Made by a program: the position numbers and the translations under genes. A stretch of DNA of 64,000 bases, taken from assembly GCA_958496175.1 (NCBI GenBank), contig OY292277.1:42853050-42917049 (forward strand). Reading direction: 5' to 3'. Shown piece after piece: positions 1-11,078 of the stretch. Under the pieces are notes generated by a model. The model saw only the letters and a list, made by a program, of their open reading frames with translations, searched no databases and had not been told where the DNA came from. Origin of the DNA: Sisyra terminalis. Taxonomy: Eukaryota > Arthropoda > Insecta > Neuroptera > Sisyridae. Within the stretch, counting starts at the first letter, position 1. Every line of letters starts with the position of its first letter.

Positions 1-865
1 AAAAGCACGCAAATCGACAATTGTAGCCTGTAGCAATTTGTAACCGCGAAATTTGCGGTTTTGTGTAATTCGAATACTGTGGGTACTATTAGAGAAAAAC
101 CGGTATTTGTTCCAGAATTAAATACCTACATTTTCCAAAATGCTATAAAACTGACTTTTTTCCAAGCCAACTGGCATTTGATTTATACAGTATTTACTGT
201 ACCACCCTGTAGATATTTTAAACATACATAAACGTTTTATACTTTGACCTATTTTCTATTAACAACTATAATAGTTTCATTGTGAAATTTAAAAGAAAAA
301 AAATTAAACCTTGGTTTTATTATTTATTTATTTTTACTTCAATTTATCTCTCCCGCACAAAATCGGTGATAACATTCATAAAAATTTGAAAACAAAGAAA
401 AATTATTTTCCCATTTTTTTCCTAAGTATTGATTGTGATTTCACTACACGTGATAACTACTATTTAATACCAAATTACACGATTTTTGCGATCTAAGTTC
501 TTTCCCCATTGAAGTTATTTAATGAAACTGTGTAATTTGCGACTTGAATTTAAACTACCATGAACTTTATCAGCTAATCGCATTTGTTGGAGGAAAATAA
601 AATTTATTCTTGGTTTAATAATAAATAATTTGGTTCAAGGATCTCATACAGTGGTGTAACCAAAGTAGGGTTCTTAACTTCCCCCAAATAAGCTTAAAAA
701 AGATGCGCACATAAAATTGGTACCTTAAGAAAAATTCTCTTGGTTTTTTAAAAACTTCCTCGATTCGTTCACATCAACCATAATTTTAAACATACCATTA
801 AATTCTCCAACTTAGGATATCAGAAACTGAAAAAAGAATTTATGATTATTTTTATATGATTTTAG
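1..865. other. AT-rich intron upstream of the nord/NDNF exons
   Basis: No coding segment is recognisable here. The stretch ends in a polypyrimidine-poor but usable acceptor (TTTTAG at 860-865), so it is most likely intron of the gene whose exons follow. The earlier exons of that gene must lie to the left of the window. The longest open frame (311-496) is AT-rich low-complexity and has no similarity I recognise. Confidence 0.55.
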
Positions 866-1662
866 GTTCGGGAAAAGGGGGCAAAGGAACTAGTTATAGT
901 AATTTTGCCGTGCGGTGGAGACGTTTTTGTTGATATCAACATTCATGGCACTCCGGTAATTCAGCGAAATCGAATTCACGGATATGGCCGCCTAGTTCTA
1001 CGTGATCCAATCTATATGCAACGCTATAACATTCGAGTCACTTCTGTAAATCCTGAGGAATTGAGTCGTACCAGTGGAATAGAGGTGTGAACCTTATTTT
1101 AGTTTAAATATTACGGTTAATTATTTTTTTAATTGAAACAGATAATAGCAAGCACACGGGATCAATGGTCACTACCCAAATTACCGCAGAAACCACGAGT
1201 TTTTGAGTATAAGACCTTCTGCAATGCAGCCATTGTTGGATGGTTAACGACGCCTCATAGTAAAGCATACTATTGCGTAACAGCTCGGGAGGGTCTCTTA
1301 TACGAAAATGATGGACCTCGTTTAAGCAACCAATGTGGATTGGCAACCCGAATGCGAAAAAGTGCCGATTACCAAGTTAAATACTGCCAACACTATGAAA
1401 CCACATCCAAGTATGAATAATTCACAAAAGCTTCGATTTTCCATTGAATTAATTGCGTTTGATTTCTTTTAGTGGTTCATTGATCATTCAACGAATCGAA
1501 AGACTTTCTCCTGGACAAAATTATGTTGTACAAGTGACAGTGAATAAATCACAAAACGGAGCTACTGCATTAGCTTATGACCTTTTACAAATTCGCACAC
1601 TTCGTCAATGTGAAAACGAAAGCGAATTCAGTTACAGCAATGACAACACACTTTTCAAATAG
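866..1662 (+). CDS. nord: nord / NDNF-like secreted protein, C-terminal part (3' exons)
   Basis: Three exons join in frame: 866-1084, 1142-1410 and 1473-1662 (stop TAG at 1660-1662). Introns are short and carry GT-AG ends (acceptors at 865, 1141, 1472; donors at 1085, 1411). The protein follows the C-terminal half of vertebrate NDNF and insect Nord: a VREKGAKELV start, then a block with conserved Cys residues and the run ending QCGLATRMRKSADYQVKYC, then an FN3-like end with a LSPGQNYVVQVTV strand and a final IRTLRQC. The family is secreted and carries FN3 domains; in Drosophila Nord modulates Hedgehog and BMP signalling, in vertebrates NDNF is neurotrophic (known of the family, not shown here). 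The signal peptide and the N-terminal domain lie outside the window. The extra 15 or so residues after the last Cys are not recognised. Assignment is by residue pattern; the orthologue call is strong but unsearched. Confidence 0.82.
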
Positions 1663-1686
1663 AAGATAAATACAAACTACGCTTAT

Positions 1687-1692
1687 AATAAA
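1687..1692 (+). terminator. candidate poly(A) signal of the nord-like gene
   Basis: AATAAA lies 25 nt after the stop codon of the nord-like gene. The gene on the opposite strand ends at 1853, so the 3' UTR must be short or the two transcripts overlap. Confidence 0.5.
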
Positions 1693-1852
1693 TTAGATGT
1701 TATTTTTTTACATAAAAATATATTAATTTCAAATGTGCTGAAAATCTGCATTCAAGACTGTTAGATATCCATAAAAATATGAAAAAAAAAAACAAATTAA
1801 ATAGTGTTTTTATTCAAGAAAAATAATACTGGAACTCTCTTTGTTAATGCGA

Positions 1853-4800
1853 TTAATCGGGAGCCAAGAATTGCAATATTTGTTCATAGAATACTAAAAC
1901 TAGTGCACCACCTAAACTACGAATACAGTTGCTAACACCTCCACGAAAAAATTCTTGTATACCCCCCGATTTATACAACTTAGTAATGCAGTCTAATGTG
2001 TCGATATATTGTCGGTATTCTGAAGGTTTGCCAGCTTGAAGCATCATTCTTCTTGAAACTGTATCTAATGGATAAGACATCGTACCAGATACAATAGTAG
2101 CTGTCTGAAAATAAAATACTTAAATTAGAAAAAAGAAAAAAATAAGTATTTCAAAACCGGCAACCTCTTCTTTAGATTTCTATAGGTTTTACTATCCTAA
2201 TTTACTATTTTATTATGACTAGAACTCAAAAAGGGTTCGAAGGAAACAATAAGCAGATGAATTCAATTTGATCTAATAGATCAAAGCTTAGGTTGGTGAT
2301 TGATCCATTTTTGATGGTGGAATTTGAATTTCTGAATTTTATAAAGATGAGAATAATGTTAATCCTATCTCTGTTAAAAAAGACTTTTAAAGGCATTTTC
2401 AAATAATTATTTTTAAAATGCTTTAAACAACTTATGGTTTTTTGAACAATAAAATACCTTTAAATTCTTTTTCGCTGCCATTTCAAAATGGCAGAAAAGC
2501 AACTTAAATATTAATTGATCGCTAAGAAATCATGAGATAGAGACATATGTTGTCTTTGTTATATCAGAAGCTGTAAATTTGCTTCTTGGAACGAAAACTG
2601 GGTGGATAATTAATGACAACAATATATAAACTCAATTAGCAGCCTTTTTATATATTTTAAAATAATATAATTTTAAATATTTTAATTAATAGTACTAACG
2701 GGTAATTTTTGATTGGCACCTTATGAAAAATGAATTCACCGCTTGTAAAAATACTTAAAAAATAGATTTTGATTATCTACATTTGACTGATTAAAAAAAA
2801 AATGATTTTTTTTCTTAATTATATCGAAAATATTGTTGGGAATGACAAAAAAAATCCTGTGAAAGTTTAAGCTCTTAATAATGATATTAAGAGGTGCCGC
2901 ATCGCAAATTTCGATTTTCCATTTAAATGACATGAGAACAATATTCTCTTGCACTTTGGAATTTTATAGCTCACGTTGGTGACAATATTTCGGAATGACC
3001 AAGGTATATTCTTGTAGAAAATTGAACGATCTACAAAAAAGGTCTCTAACAAGTTTTCGATATATTTATTCCTTCAAAAGTTATTCGAGGTCCAAGTTGA
3101 ACTAAAGAGAAATTTTAATATTTTTTCAATTTTTTGACGCAATCATCAATTTTATGAGAAAATTTTATAGGACATTTTTTGTAGAACACTTTTTCTATAA
3201 CTTATATCTATAAAAGTTTTTGACATTTTTCACAGGTTCTAAGTTATTTAATTAAAATAAAAAAAATAATTTTTATGTTAAAAATATAATAATTCAGGGA
3301 ATATTATTAATTTAAAACAATAAAATTACGAATATTTTCAGTTTAATGCAAATAACTTAGGACCTGTGAAAAATATCAAAAACTTTTATAGAGATAAGTT
3401 ATAGAAAAAGTGTTCTACAAAAAATGTTCTATAAAATTTTCTCATAAAATTGATGGTTGCGTCAAAAAATTGAAAAAATATTAAAATTTCTCTTTAGTTC
3501 AACTTTGACCTCGAATAACTTTTGAAGGAATAAACATATCAAAAACTTGTACGGGACCTTTTTTGTAGATCATTTAATTTTCTCCAAGAATATACCTTGG
3601 TCATTCCGAAATATAATCACCAACATCAGCTATAAAATTCCAAAAAGCAAGAGAATATTGTTGCCATGTTATTTAAATGGAAAATCGAAATTTGCGATGC
3701 GGCACCTCTTAATAGTAATATTAAGAGCTTAAACTTTCACAGGATTTTTTTTGTCATTCCCAACAATTTTTTCGATAAAATTAAGAAAAAAAAACATTTT
3801 TTTTTAAATCAGTCTAATTTACATTATTTATGTACTAATTTCGCAGTCGAATCTTAGACTATTGGTACATATTCTCAATTCTTATCTGTTTTGAAGTTAA
3901 TAGAATATTACCTACGTATTATCTTTACATTTTTGATGTTGTTCCAAAATATAGACAAAATAGAATATAGTATGGAGAATCGTCAAGAAGTCAATGGTAA
4001 AAAATATGCAACTGATACGTAGCGTTTCGTAGCATGTCGGATCACCAACCAAATTCATGTCTTTGTCAGCTTTTGTATTACTTATTTTTCTATCAACCTT
4101 ATATTGAATGCAATCTATTGTTAAAAATAAGCTATAAAAGGCATTTAAAAACATTCAAATTTTAAATCCCTTGTTATAACAGGGATGAAATGGCCCAACT
4201 AGTGTTTATATTAACCCATTAAGCAAAAAATAAAAAAGATAACAAAACACGATAAAAATAAGACTTGATGACACTTCTTTTACTATAATTGTTTGAAAAT
4301 AAGTAGAGGTTACCGATTTTCGGAAGTTAATTCAAACATGGTCATACTTGCGCTAAAATAAATACAATCGATACAGGTAATATTGGATGCGTATGTTCCG
4401 GAACTCTAATTCCATAATAAGGCATCAAATATATTTTTCCCAAATCATAAAGTCCAAAATACAAACCACGATAATAAGCAACACCAATTGTAGCCGCCAC
4501 ATAACCACCATACAGGCCTTTAACACCATCTATATTTACCACTCGTTTCATACAAGCAAAATAACTATGAAATTCTCTCTCCACTTGACTTTCTGCAAGA
4601 AATTTTTTTCAAATTAAATCGATTTTCAATGCAATAATGCCTGGATCCCTGTTAAGAAAAATTAGTTTTGGTCTATTTAGTTCCATATCTTCTAGTTCCA
4701 TTATATAATGTGGTGTTACAGAAAGGGATTTTAAAGTAGCAGAGAAGCATTTGGGTGTTACAAATGTATTCAGCGATGTACACCCAGTCAATAGGTACTT

Positions 4801-5345
4801 ACTTGTTCCTCCTAAATCTGAAGAAATGCGAGTTTGACAAAAATTTAATGGATGAACAACGATTGAACTGATCGCTCCAGCAATTGCACCAGCCGATAGT
4901 TTTCTCAATATAAACGCCAAATCGTGCGAATCCTCACCCCACAAATGGCTGTGAAAAAATCTACAAAGAAAACCGGAAATGAGTAAAATAATTCAATGGT
5001 TTTGATTATTTTTCTTTTTTTTTTTTGTAACTATTACACAGCAAGGTGTTCATCCCACCAATTATATGCGGCGAAATTAATTGCCTGCGTTGGAAAATAT
5101 CGAATGATATTGGAAAAGTTTCCGCGCCAAAAGCTGAAGAATCCTTGCTCTCTGGGCACACGCATAAATACGTCCAGGAAGCCATTGTATCGCTTCAACT
5201 GACCACTTTGTATTTGAATATTTGAGTCCTGATTTTGGATGATTAGTTTGATTCGGTCGAGAGGAGCTACAAGAGTTTTAGACAATGCTGCAGATATTCC
5301 ACCAACTACTAAACGTGTCGTGAATGAATGATGCTCTTCGTTCAT
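1853..5345 (-). CDS. divergent ADP/ATP carrier paralogue (mitochondrial carrier family)
   Basis: Four exons on the minus strand: 5345-5038, 4948-4803, 4592-4348 and 2104-1853. All introns have GT-AG ends and compatible phases and give 316 residues, against about 300 for ADP/ATP translocases. The protein has the three-fold carrier repeat. Repeat 1 has the full matrix motif (PLDRIK, residues 28-33) followed by FWRGN and IIRYFPTQ, typical of ADP/ATP carriers. The substrate-contact pattern is kept: Lys23, the Arg of IIRYF, GVAYYR in helix 4 and the Arg of IRSLGGALVLV. Oddities: the repeat-2 motif reads PLNFCQ (both charges lost), the repeat-3 motif reads PLDTVS (basic residue lost), and the RRRMMM signature reads SRRMML. 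It would sit in the inner mitochondrial membrane; whether it exchanges ADP for ATP is uncertain. It is tail to tail with the nord-like gene. The last intron (2105-4347) carries a large foldback element. Confidence 0.88.
2776..3830. mobile_element. Large foldback element, about 1.05 kb (copy 1)
   Basis: The left arm (about 2776-3245) is the near-perfect reverse complement of the right arm (about 3350-3830). Examples are the segment at 2893-2926 against 3673-3706, and 3150-3240 against 3355-3450. The unpaired centre is only about 100 bp. There is no transposase. It lies in the last intron of the carrier gene, so its transcript would fold into a long hairpin. Its outer arm core (GAAAGTTTAAGCTCTTAATA) reappears, diverged, in the foldback at 29740-30595, so the two are one family. 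Exact ends and target duplication were not resolved. Confidence 0.85.
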
Positions 5346-5715
5346 TTAAAAATGTGATGTTGGGTATTTTTTTTTGGATCATGCTTCACACATCACTGAT
5401 TTTTTTTCATTAAATATACACACAATTTGAATTTTGGAAACATTCTTAATTTTGACATTCTTATTTTCATTTCTAGATGCATAAAACTTGAACTTTTTTT
5501 TACTTTTCATGTGCCAACTATGATGTGGCATTGCAAGTTTCATTTAGGGAAATGATGATGAGTTTGGATTTAATCCAATGCTAGAAAGAAAACTCTGTTT
5601 GCTTTAGTCAAATACACAAAATTAGATAAATATATTTTTATATCTTTGTCTCAAAATGATTTAGGTGTTACATAATTTGTTACTAAAGTATTTTTTTCTC
5701 AATATTAATAATTCA
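5346..5715. promoter_or_regulatory. 5' region of the carrier paralogue
   Basis: This gap lies between the carrier start codon (5345, minus strand) and the small ORF at 5716 (plus strand). It is AT-rich with T runs. I see no clear TATA or initiator motif that I could defend. The promoter of the carrier should be here unless an untranslated first exon lies further right. Confidence 0.3.
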
Positions 5716-5874
5716 ATGGATCTTCAAAAAAACCATAAATCACGAGGATGTTCACGAGAAGAAAAAATTGTTAAGGTGAAGAATATATTACCAGAACATG
5801 TGATCCTTCAATATAACAATCCAAATATAAAAAAAGCAAAACCAAACACTAATATTTCACCAAGAGAAAATTAA
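5716..5874 (+). CDS. candidate small basic protein or terminal exon, 52 aa
   Basis: An ATG at 5716 opens a 52-codon frame rich in Lys, Arg, Asn and Pro (it starts MDLQKNHKSRGCSREEK). An AATAAA follows at 5908, 34 nt after the stop, which is the right spacing for a terminal exon. There is no signal peptide, membrane segment or known domain. It diverges from the carrier gene 370 bp away. In this AT-rich DNA a chance ORF of this size is common, so it may be spurious. The hydrophilic, charged composition is less like random AT-rich translation than most other short frames here. Confidence 0.25.
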   Translation: MDLQKNHKSRGCSREEKIVKVKNILPEHVILQYNNPNIKKAKPNTNISPREN

Positions 5875-5931
5875 GAACGTTTTGCTATACCGAAAATCTC
5901 ATTCTTCAATAAAATAATTTATCTATACTAA

Positions 5932-6345
5932 TATATCAAATTCTTACGTCTGTCTGTACATTTCGATTTTGAATCAAATTTTAGGGTAAATATTTGTTTC
6001 AAGAGGCCGTTATTCCAAATTTAACATTTTTAAAATTTTTGTCTGTCTGTCTGTCTGTGTGTCCCGATTTAACTACTAAAGAATGGAACACTCGAATTTA
6101 ATAAAATTTGGTAATAAGATACAACATAATTTCCTATATACTATAGGCTACTTATCATTCCAAAAAAAATAATAAGGGAAGGTATTCCCTATGGATGAAA
6201 ACAGAAATTTATACTTTAGATGGGTGAATTATATATCATTGGAAAGGTAATTAAAAGTTAGACAAAAATATTTTTAGTTGAACTGATAAAAAGCACAGTA
6301 AATTCAATTTAAAGTTTAAAAAAATTGCCTCTTTGAAATATAAAC

Positions 6346-6408
<63 letters not shown>

Positions 6409-6815
6409 ACATATAGTTGATGTTAATAGAGATTTCTACTAATATTCAAAGTCTAGACCCTTAACTTCTGTTATTTTAACGCGAGTATTATGATAAGTTT
6501 CCACTTTTTTCAGTCATAATTAAGACCGACTTTATTTATGTATTGATGTTGATTGATTTACGGACTATTTGGTCCACGGTAGGTAAACCTATCGTAGCTA
6601 TACACAATAGACATACTCTTTTTAGATATTTATAAATATTTTTTGAAAATTAATTAATTAAATTCGACAAAATAGTGTTTTTAAGTATGATTATGTTTTT
6701 CGTAAAAGAAATAAGAAAAATAAAAATTTCCATATACTACTACTACAAGGAGCAAACCTAAAAAGAAAACAATCAACACCAACGTTACGCAGACGAAGTC
6801 GCGGGGATCAGCTAG
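5932..6815 (+). mobile_element. Helitron-like non-autonomous element
   Basis: The element starts with TC (TCTATACTAATATATC) and ends with a CAGCTAG terminus. Just before the end is a short hairpin-forming segment (GACGAAGTC inside GCAGACGAAGTCGCGGGG). It sits between an A (5931) and a T (6816) with no target duplication. These are the hallmarks of Helitrons. The 5' start (ATTCTTACGTCTGTCTGT) matches a family very common in insects. There is no Rep/helicase coding. It contains a (TA)n tract at 6349-6406. A second, related element lies at 19390-19830, and the same 3' end is present in the repeats at 28505 and 47383. Confidence 0.6.
6349..6406. repeat. (TA)n microsatellite
   Basis: About 29 uninterrupted TA units inside the Helitron-like element. 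Tracts of this kind are commonly polymorphic in length. Confidence 0.95.
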
Positions 6816-7339
6816 TTTACTATAAAATTAGAACTGAAATTTCTAAAAACCATTGCTACCCTATTAAAAAAAGACATTTAAATGTTCAAAAAAAATTAGA
6901 AGTCGTTTAAAGTTATTAAAGGCATTTCTAATGTAATGATTTCAAAATGCTTCTAAATACCTATTTTAACAGAGTAAAGTGTAGAGTATGTGAATCAGAA
7001 ACGAAGACAAGAAAAGAAGTACCTAGAAACTTTTAAAATTAAGATACAAATATTGAGAATAAAGAATAAATGATCATCGATGTGAGGATATGAAATCAAG
7101 TTAACATAATAGATCATATTTGACCTAAAAAAAAGGGAGAAGAAGAAGTGAAATGTTTGACTAAAATTAAATAAAATAAAATTGAATACTCGGATCTGAA
7201 GAATCTCCTTGGATATAGACAAAATGATAATGAAGAGTTCAACAATATTAGGTAACTACAAAAGAACAAAATCCATCCTTGATTTGATTTTTTTAGCATT
7301 GAAAGTACGAAACTTATTACGTTTCAACGTTTTGTAGTA

Positions 7340-7560
7340 CAATTAATACACAAAAATATACATATATAAATTCATAAGAAGTACGGTTGAAATTATTAAA
7401 AATTAATTTATAAATTACCTATTTTGGAAAACTAGATGTTTTATTTTGTTAACCACCATATTATGGAACAACAAGGGTAACATATTGAATGGGACCTAAG
7501 GCGGCATCGGACCTAAATCCGTCTGTAAAATTGGGAAAGGTCCGGAATACTATATAAATA
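7340..7560 (+). repeat. Dispersed repeat, copy 1 (with 43500-43720)
   Basis: This stretch and 43500-43720 align in direct orientation. Shared landmarks include TTTTATTTTGT(T)AACC, TTATGGA(A/G)CAA and ATATTGAATGGGACC. No coding sequence or terminal structure is visible, so the class is unknown. Confidence 0.6.
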
Positions 7561-7616
7561 AATAAAATTATTAAAAGTATGTGAACTATACCACAATTTT
7601 ATAAAAAAAACTAGTA

Positions 7617-7840
7617 CAGTGTAATCCGGCACTATTAAAAATCGGAGGGTGCCGGATTATTGGAATGTTCGGATTACTGGATTATAGTGAAAAAGTCATA
7701 GGTAATGAATAAAATAAAGCATTTGATAGAAGGAATAAATGTATGCACAGGTATAGAGGGGCGAGGGAGGCGTGGGAGAAGGGTGTCGGATTATTGGATG
7801 TGCCAATCTATCGAAGTGCCGAATTAGTGAGATTATACTG
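7617..7840 (+). mobile_element. pogo/Tigger-like MITE, copy 1
   Basis: It is flanked by TA on both sides (TA before CAG at 7617, TA after CTG at 7840), the target duplication of pogo/Tc1-mariner elements. The right terminal repeat reads, reversed, CAGTATAATCTCACTAATTC. The left repeat has lost about 9 bases compared with copy 2 at 52028-52260. The interior is otherwise nearly identical in the two copies, including GAGGGGCGAGGGAGGCGTGG. There is no transposase. Confidence 0.72.
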
Positions 7841-10744
7841 TATTTTTAATTTCAAACGATTTTTACAAATTATGTAACCCTGGCCATACCTTGAGCTGTT
7901 ATAAACTAGACTAGTAGTAGTAGATATGATATTTTGAAAAATTTAATTGAATTTAACAAATTTATTAGAGTTGTACAATAACTTACGTTAATAATTTGGA
8001 TTTTTATGAAAATGATTTTTTTAAAATATGATACACGCAGGACTGGCTAAATTTTGAAAAATATATGTAAAAAGAAATGGCTTCAAGGAACTGTAACTGG
8101 ATAACTTAATAATTTTCCTACTCCATCGCAAAATTTAAAATTTTCCGTTGGAAAAGCCCACCCATTTCTTCTTTGCTGAATCAATACATATCAGATTAAA
8201 TTCGGGAAAGAAATCTTTCGAGAATTTGATAAAATATTCATTTGGGAAGGAAAAACATAAGGCTAGGTAATCACATTCGGAAAAATGATAAGAAATTTTT
8301 AAAATTAGATATTATTACTTCAAAGTTTTGTATGCTAAATAATGAAATTAAATTCACATTTTTATCTCTTTTATTTAATTAGCGCGTATTTTGATGTTGG
8401 TGACACTTTCTTTTATACCCGCTGATATTATTATTATTATATAGAAAACTGGGTTGAATTTAAAAATCAAATATTTAGTTATGATAAAGAAAATCAAATA
8501 AAGTTAGATGTTTGCATATAAATTTTTTTTGTTTATCTTAAGACTCTTCATAAAAATCGTTTCACAGTCGTTTTAATAGTTTGTCGGAGGAAAATTATTT
8601 TTTTATATCGGAAAAAAAGCACTGTGAAGTTTCAAAACACATTAAATGTAAATTTAAAACTTAACGAGCGCTTTTATAAGTTTGTAATTTAAACAAATCA
8701 ATTTCTACTGAATGGGATTTTAGTCTTTGATTTTGGCGGCGAATCTCAACAAAAATTTAATTTAAATCTTCATTATAGTTCATTAAATTTTTTTAATTTT
8801 TTAAAATAGATATTGTTTAAATTGTTTGAATGTAAAAATTGTTATTTTTTGGGTGATAGTCGAAACCCTACCGGAAAACGTTTTATTACCAGCTGTGCTA
8901 ATTAATGGAAGGTGGCACAACCCTAAATAAATAGTAAACATACGACTATTTACCCTTTACTATAAGCTAGTTAAAAGTTACCCTTTAATTTTTTTTTAAT
9001 AAATGTTTCTTAAACCACACATATTGGTGGTAAATTTGTAACGGTTACAAAAGGCACTTAAAAATGACTAAATTGCCATTAAGGAGTTGAAACAATTATC
9101 TACGCCTTGTTAATGGATTTTTCATAGAATACATCATTGAAATTATAGAGGAAATGCATCAAAACTGAGACACTTCGTTAACATTACAAATAGAGCTAGT
9201 TTTTTTCACTTATGGAGAGAAAAATTTATCTGCTAGAAAAATCCTACACTTATCACGATTTTTTGATGCAAGTACATATTTTTTCTCTATCCTCCGGATA
9301 AAATTTTATCTGGAAGATAAATGCCACTATTTAGATAAAATAATATGCTCCAGTGTACAAAATTTACCAAATGGATCGCTCTTGATATAAACGACTTGTA
9401 TAACCAGTAATTCAATATCAAAATGAATCATTTTGATATATTTTTAGAAAGGTGTCTAGAAATTTTTTTTATCTAACTACCTTTCCTCTACTTTCAAATA
9501 TTTAACTTGAGGTTTGAAAATAAAATTCCGATAATTTCATTGATAACCAATATATACCAACTTCCAATAATTTTGATTTATCGCTTATCGGCATACCTAC
9601 AGATAGTCTTCTCGAAACCTCAAAACCTAAAAAAAACATTTCAACACAAATATTATTATTGTTAAATATTTGTAAGGTAGTAATTGAAGAATAAGAACAA
9701 TGAAAATGTTGTGCACGTTTAATATGCATTAATATTATTAAACTATTTGATTAATAGCTGTTATCATGGAATCTTCATATTCGTTATAGATCATGAGGAA
9801 TTCGATTGTTGTATTGTATGCGTATTAATATTGAATGCAAAATAAATTAGAAACGTTATTATATTGTAATGATAATTGTTGCTGTTGTTGTTATGAATGC
9901 GAAATCGAAATGGTGTAATTAAAAGGTCTGATTATAAAAGGTAATTGAAGTCTGACCGCATCTAACACGTGCGGTGGTATATACGGTCAAATTGATTGTG
10001 CTTTTTATGGTAACGTTTGTTACGCTTCTTGTTCGAAATAAAATCTTTCATTCTCGATAATAATTGCAGTCACGTATTCAAAAACTATATAATTGTGATT
10101 GGTGCGAACCAGATTCCTAGCGATCTATAGATACCTACCAACCATAGCTATAGATTTATACATGTTTTTGAGAGAGCAATTCGAATACAACGTGCAAATA
10201 ATTGCTATAATTATTGGGAGAATTTAATACTGTAAGTAGTTCACATTTTACGTTTTTTTTTTTGGAGTTTTTGTAGAACTTGTTCATGAAGACATTCCTC
10301 TGCACACATATAAAATTAAGGAGGTTTATTAAATTTGAGTTATGATTGACTTTTGATCTAGAACTACGTATGGTAAATTAGGGGTACAGCATAATAAAAT
10401 CAAACATAAATTATCCGGGATACTTGTAGGTGAATTTTGAACTTAACTTAGATTATTGCATTAAAGTTTACACAAGGGGTTCTTAATTTTCTAAGGGCAC
10501 CATGATGCCAACAAATCGTTTTACGTATAGCCAACATTAGGTCGCTATGATAAACTGGATAAACATATTTCAGATTTTTTAACTTTTGAAGAAGAAGAAA
10601 ATGCAACGTCTCAAGAAACAAGGAAGAAAAATAATTTAAATCCTGGACTTGAGGGAGCTGGAAGGTCTACTAAAGCATTATTAGCAATTTTAAATAACGG
10701 ATGATTTAATCGTAAAGGTTTATACATTAGTAATTTGATCGTAA
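7841..10744. other. Intergenic, no gene seen
   Basis: AT-rich DNA with many stop codons in all frames. Short open frames (for example 9502-9729 minus) have no recognisable domain. No RNA gene was recognised. Confidence 0.5.
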
Positions 10745-11078
10745 AGAACTTCTATTAATTTTAGTAATTTTAACAACAATAATTAAAGTAATTAATTATT
10801 AATAAAGTAATATTTATTGTTGGATTATTATAAAGTTTTATTAAATTAAATTCATTTTCTGAATTAAAAGTTGAGTAATAAATATTTATTTGATTTATTT
10901 CTAAATTATTTTTTAAAATATAAAATTTATCTAAAATTAAAAATAAGATTATAAATATAATTATAATTATTATATTAAAATTTTTATTGAAAATTTAATT
11001 AATTCATTTGAAGCTATTCTTGTTATATAAATTAGTAATACTAATATTCCTCCTAATATTACTAGAAATAAAATATCT
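10745..11078 (-). pseudogene. NUMT: nuclear copy of mitochondrial ND6 (3' half)
   Basis: Read on the minus strand with the invertebrate mitochondrial code, 11078-10830 gives an ND6-like stretch: ILFLVMLGGMLVLLIYMTRM, then ASNELIKFSMK and, after a hydrophobic run, NPTMNITLLMINY. The next part (LIIVVKIT) is in another frame, so an indel has broken the gene. Under the standard code ATA reads Ile and the frame is not a nuclear gene. The flanking DNA does not read as mitochondrial. It is a dead mitochondrial insertion in the nuclear genome. Confidence 0.78.

Noticed and set aside
2867..3857. Similar short frames on opposite strands (61 to 72 codons)
   Set aside because: The same palindrome read from each side; not proteins.
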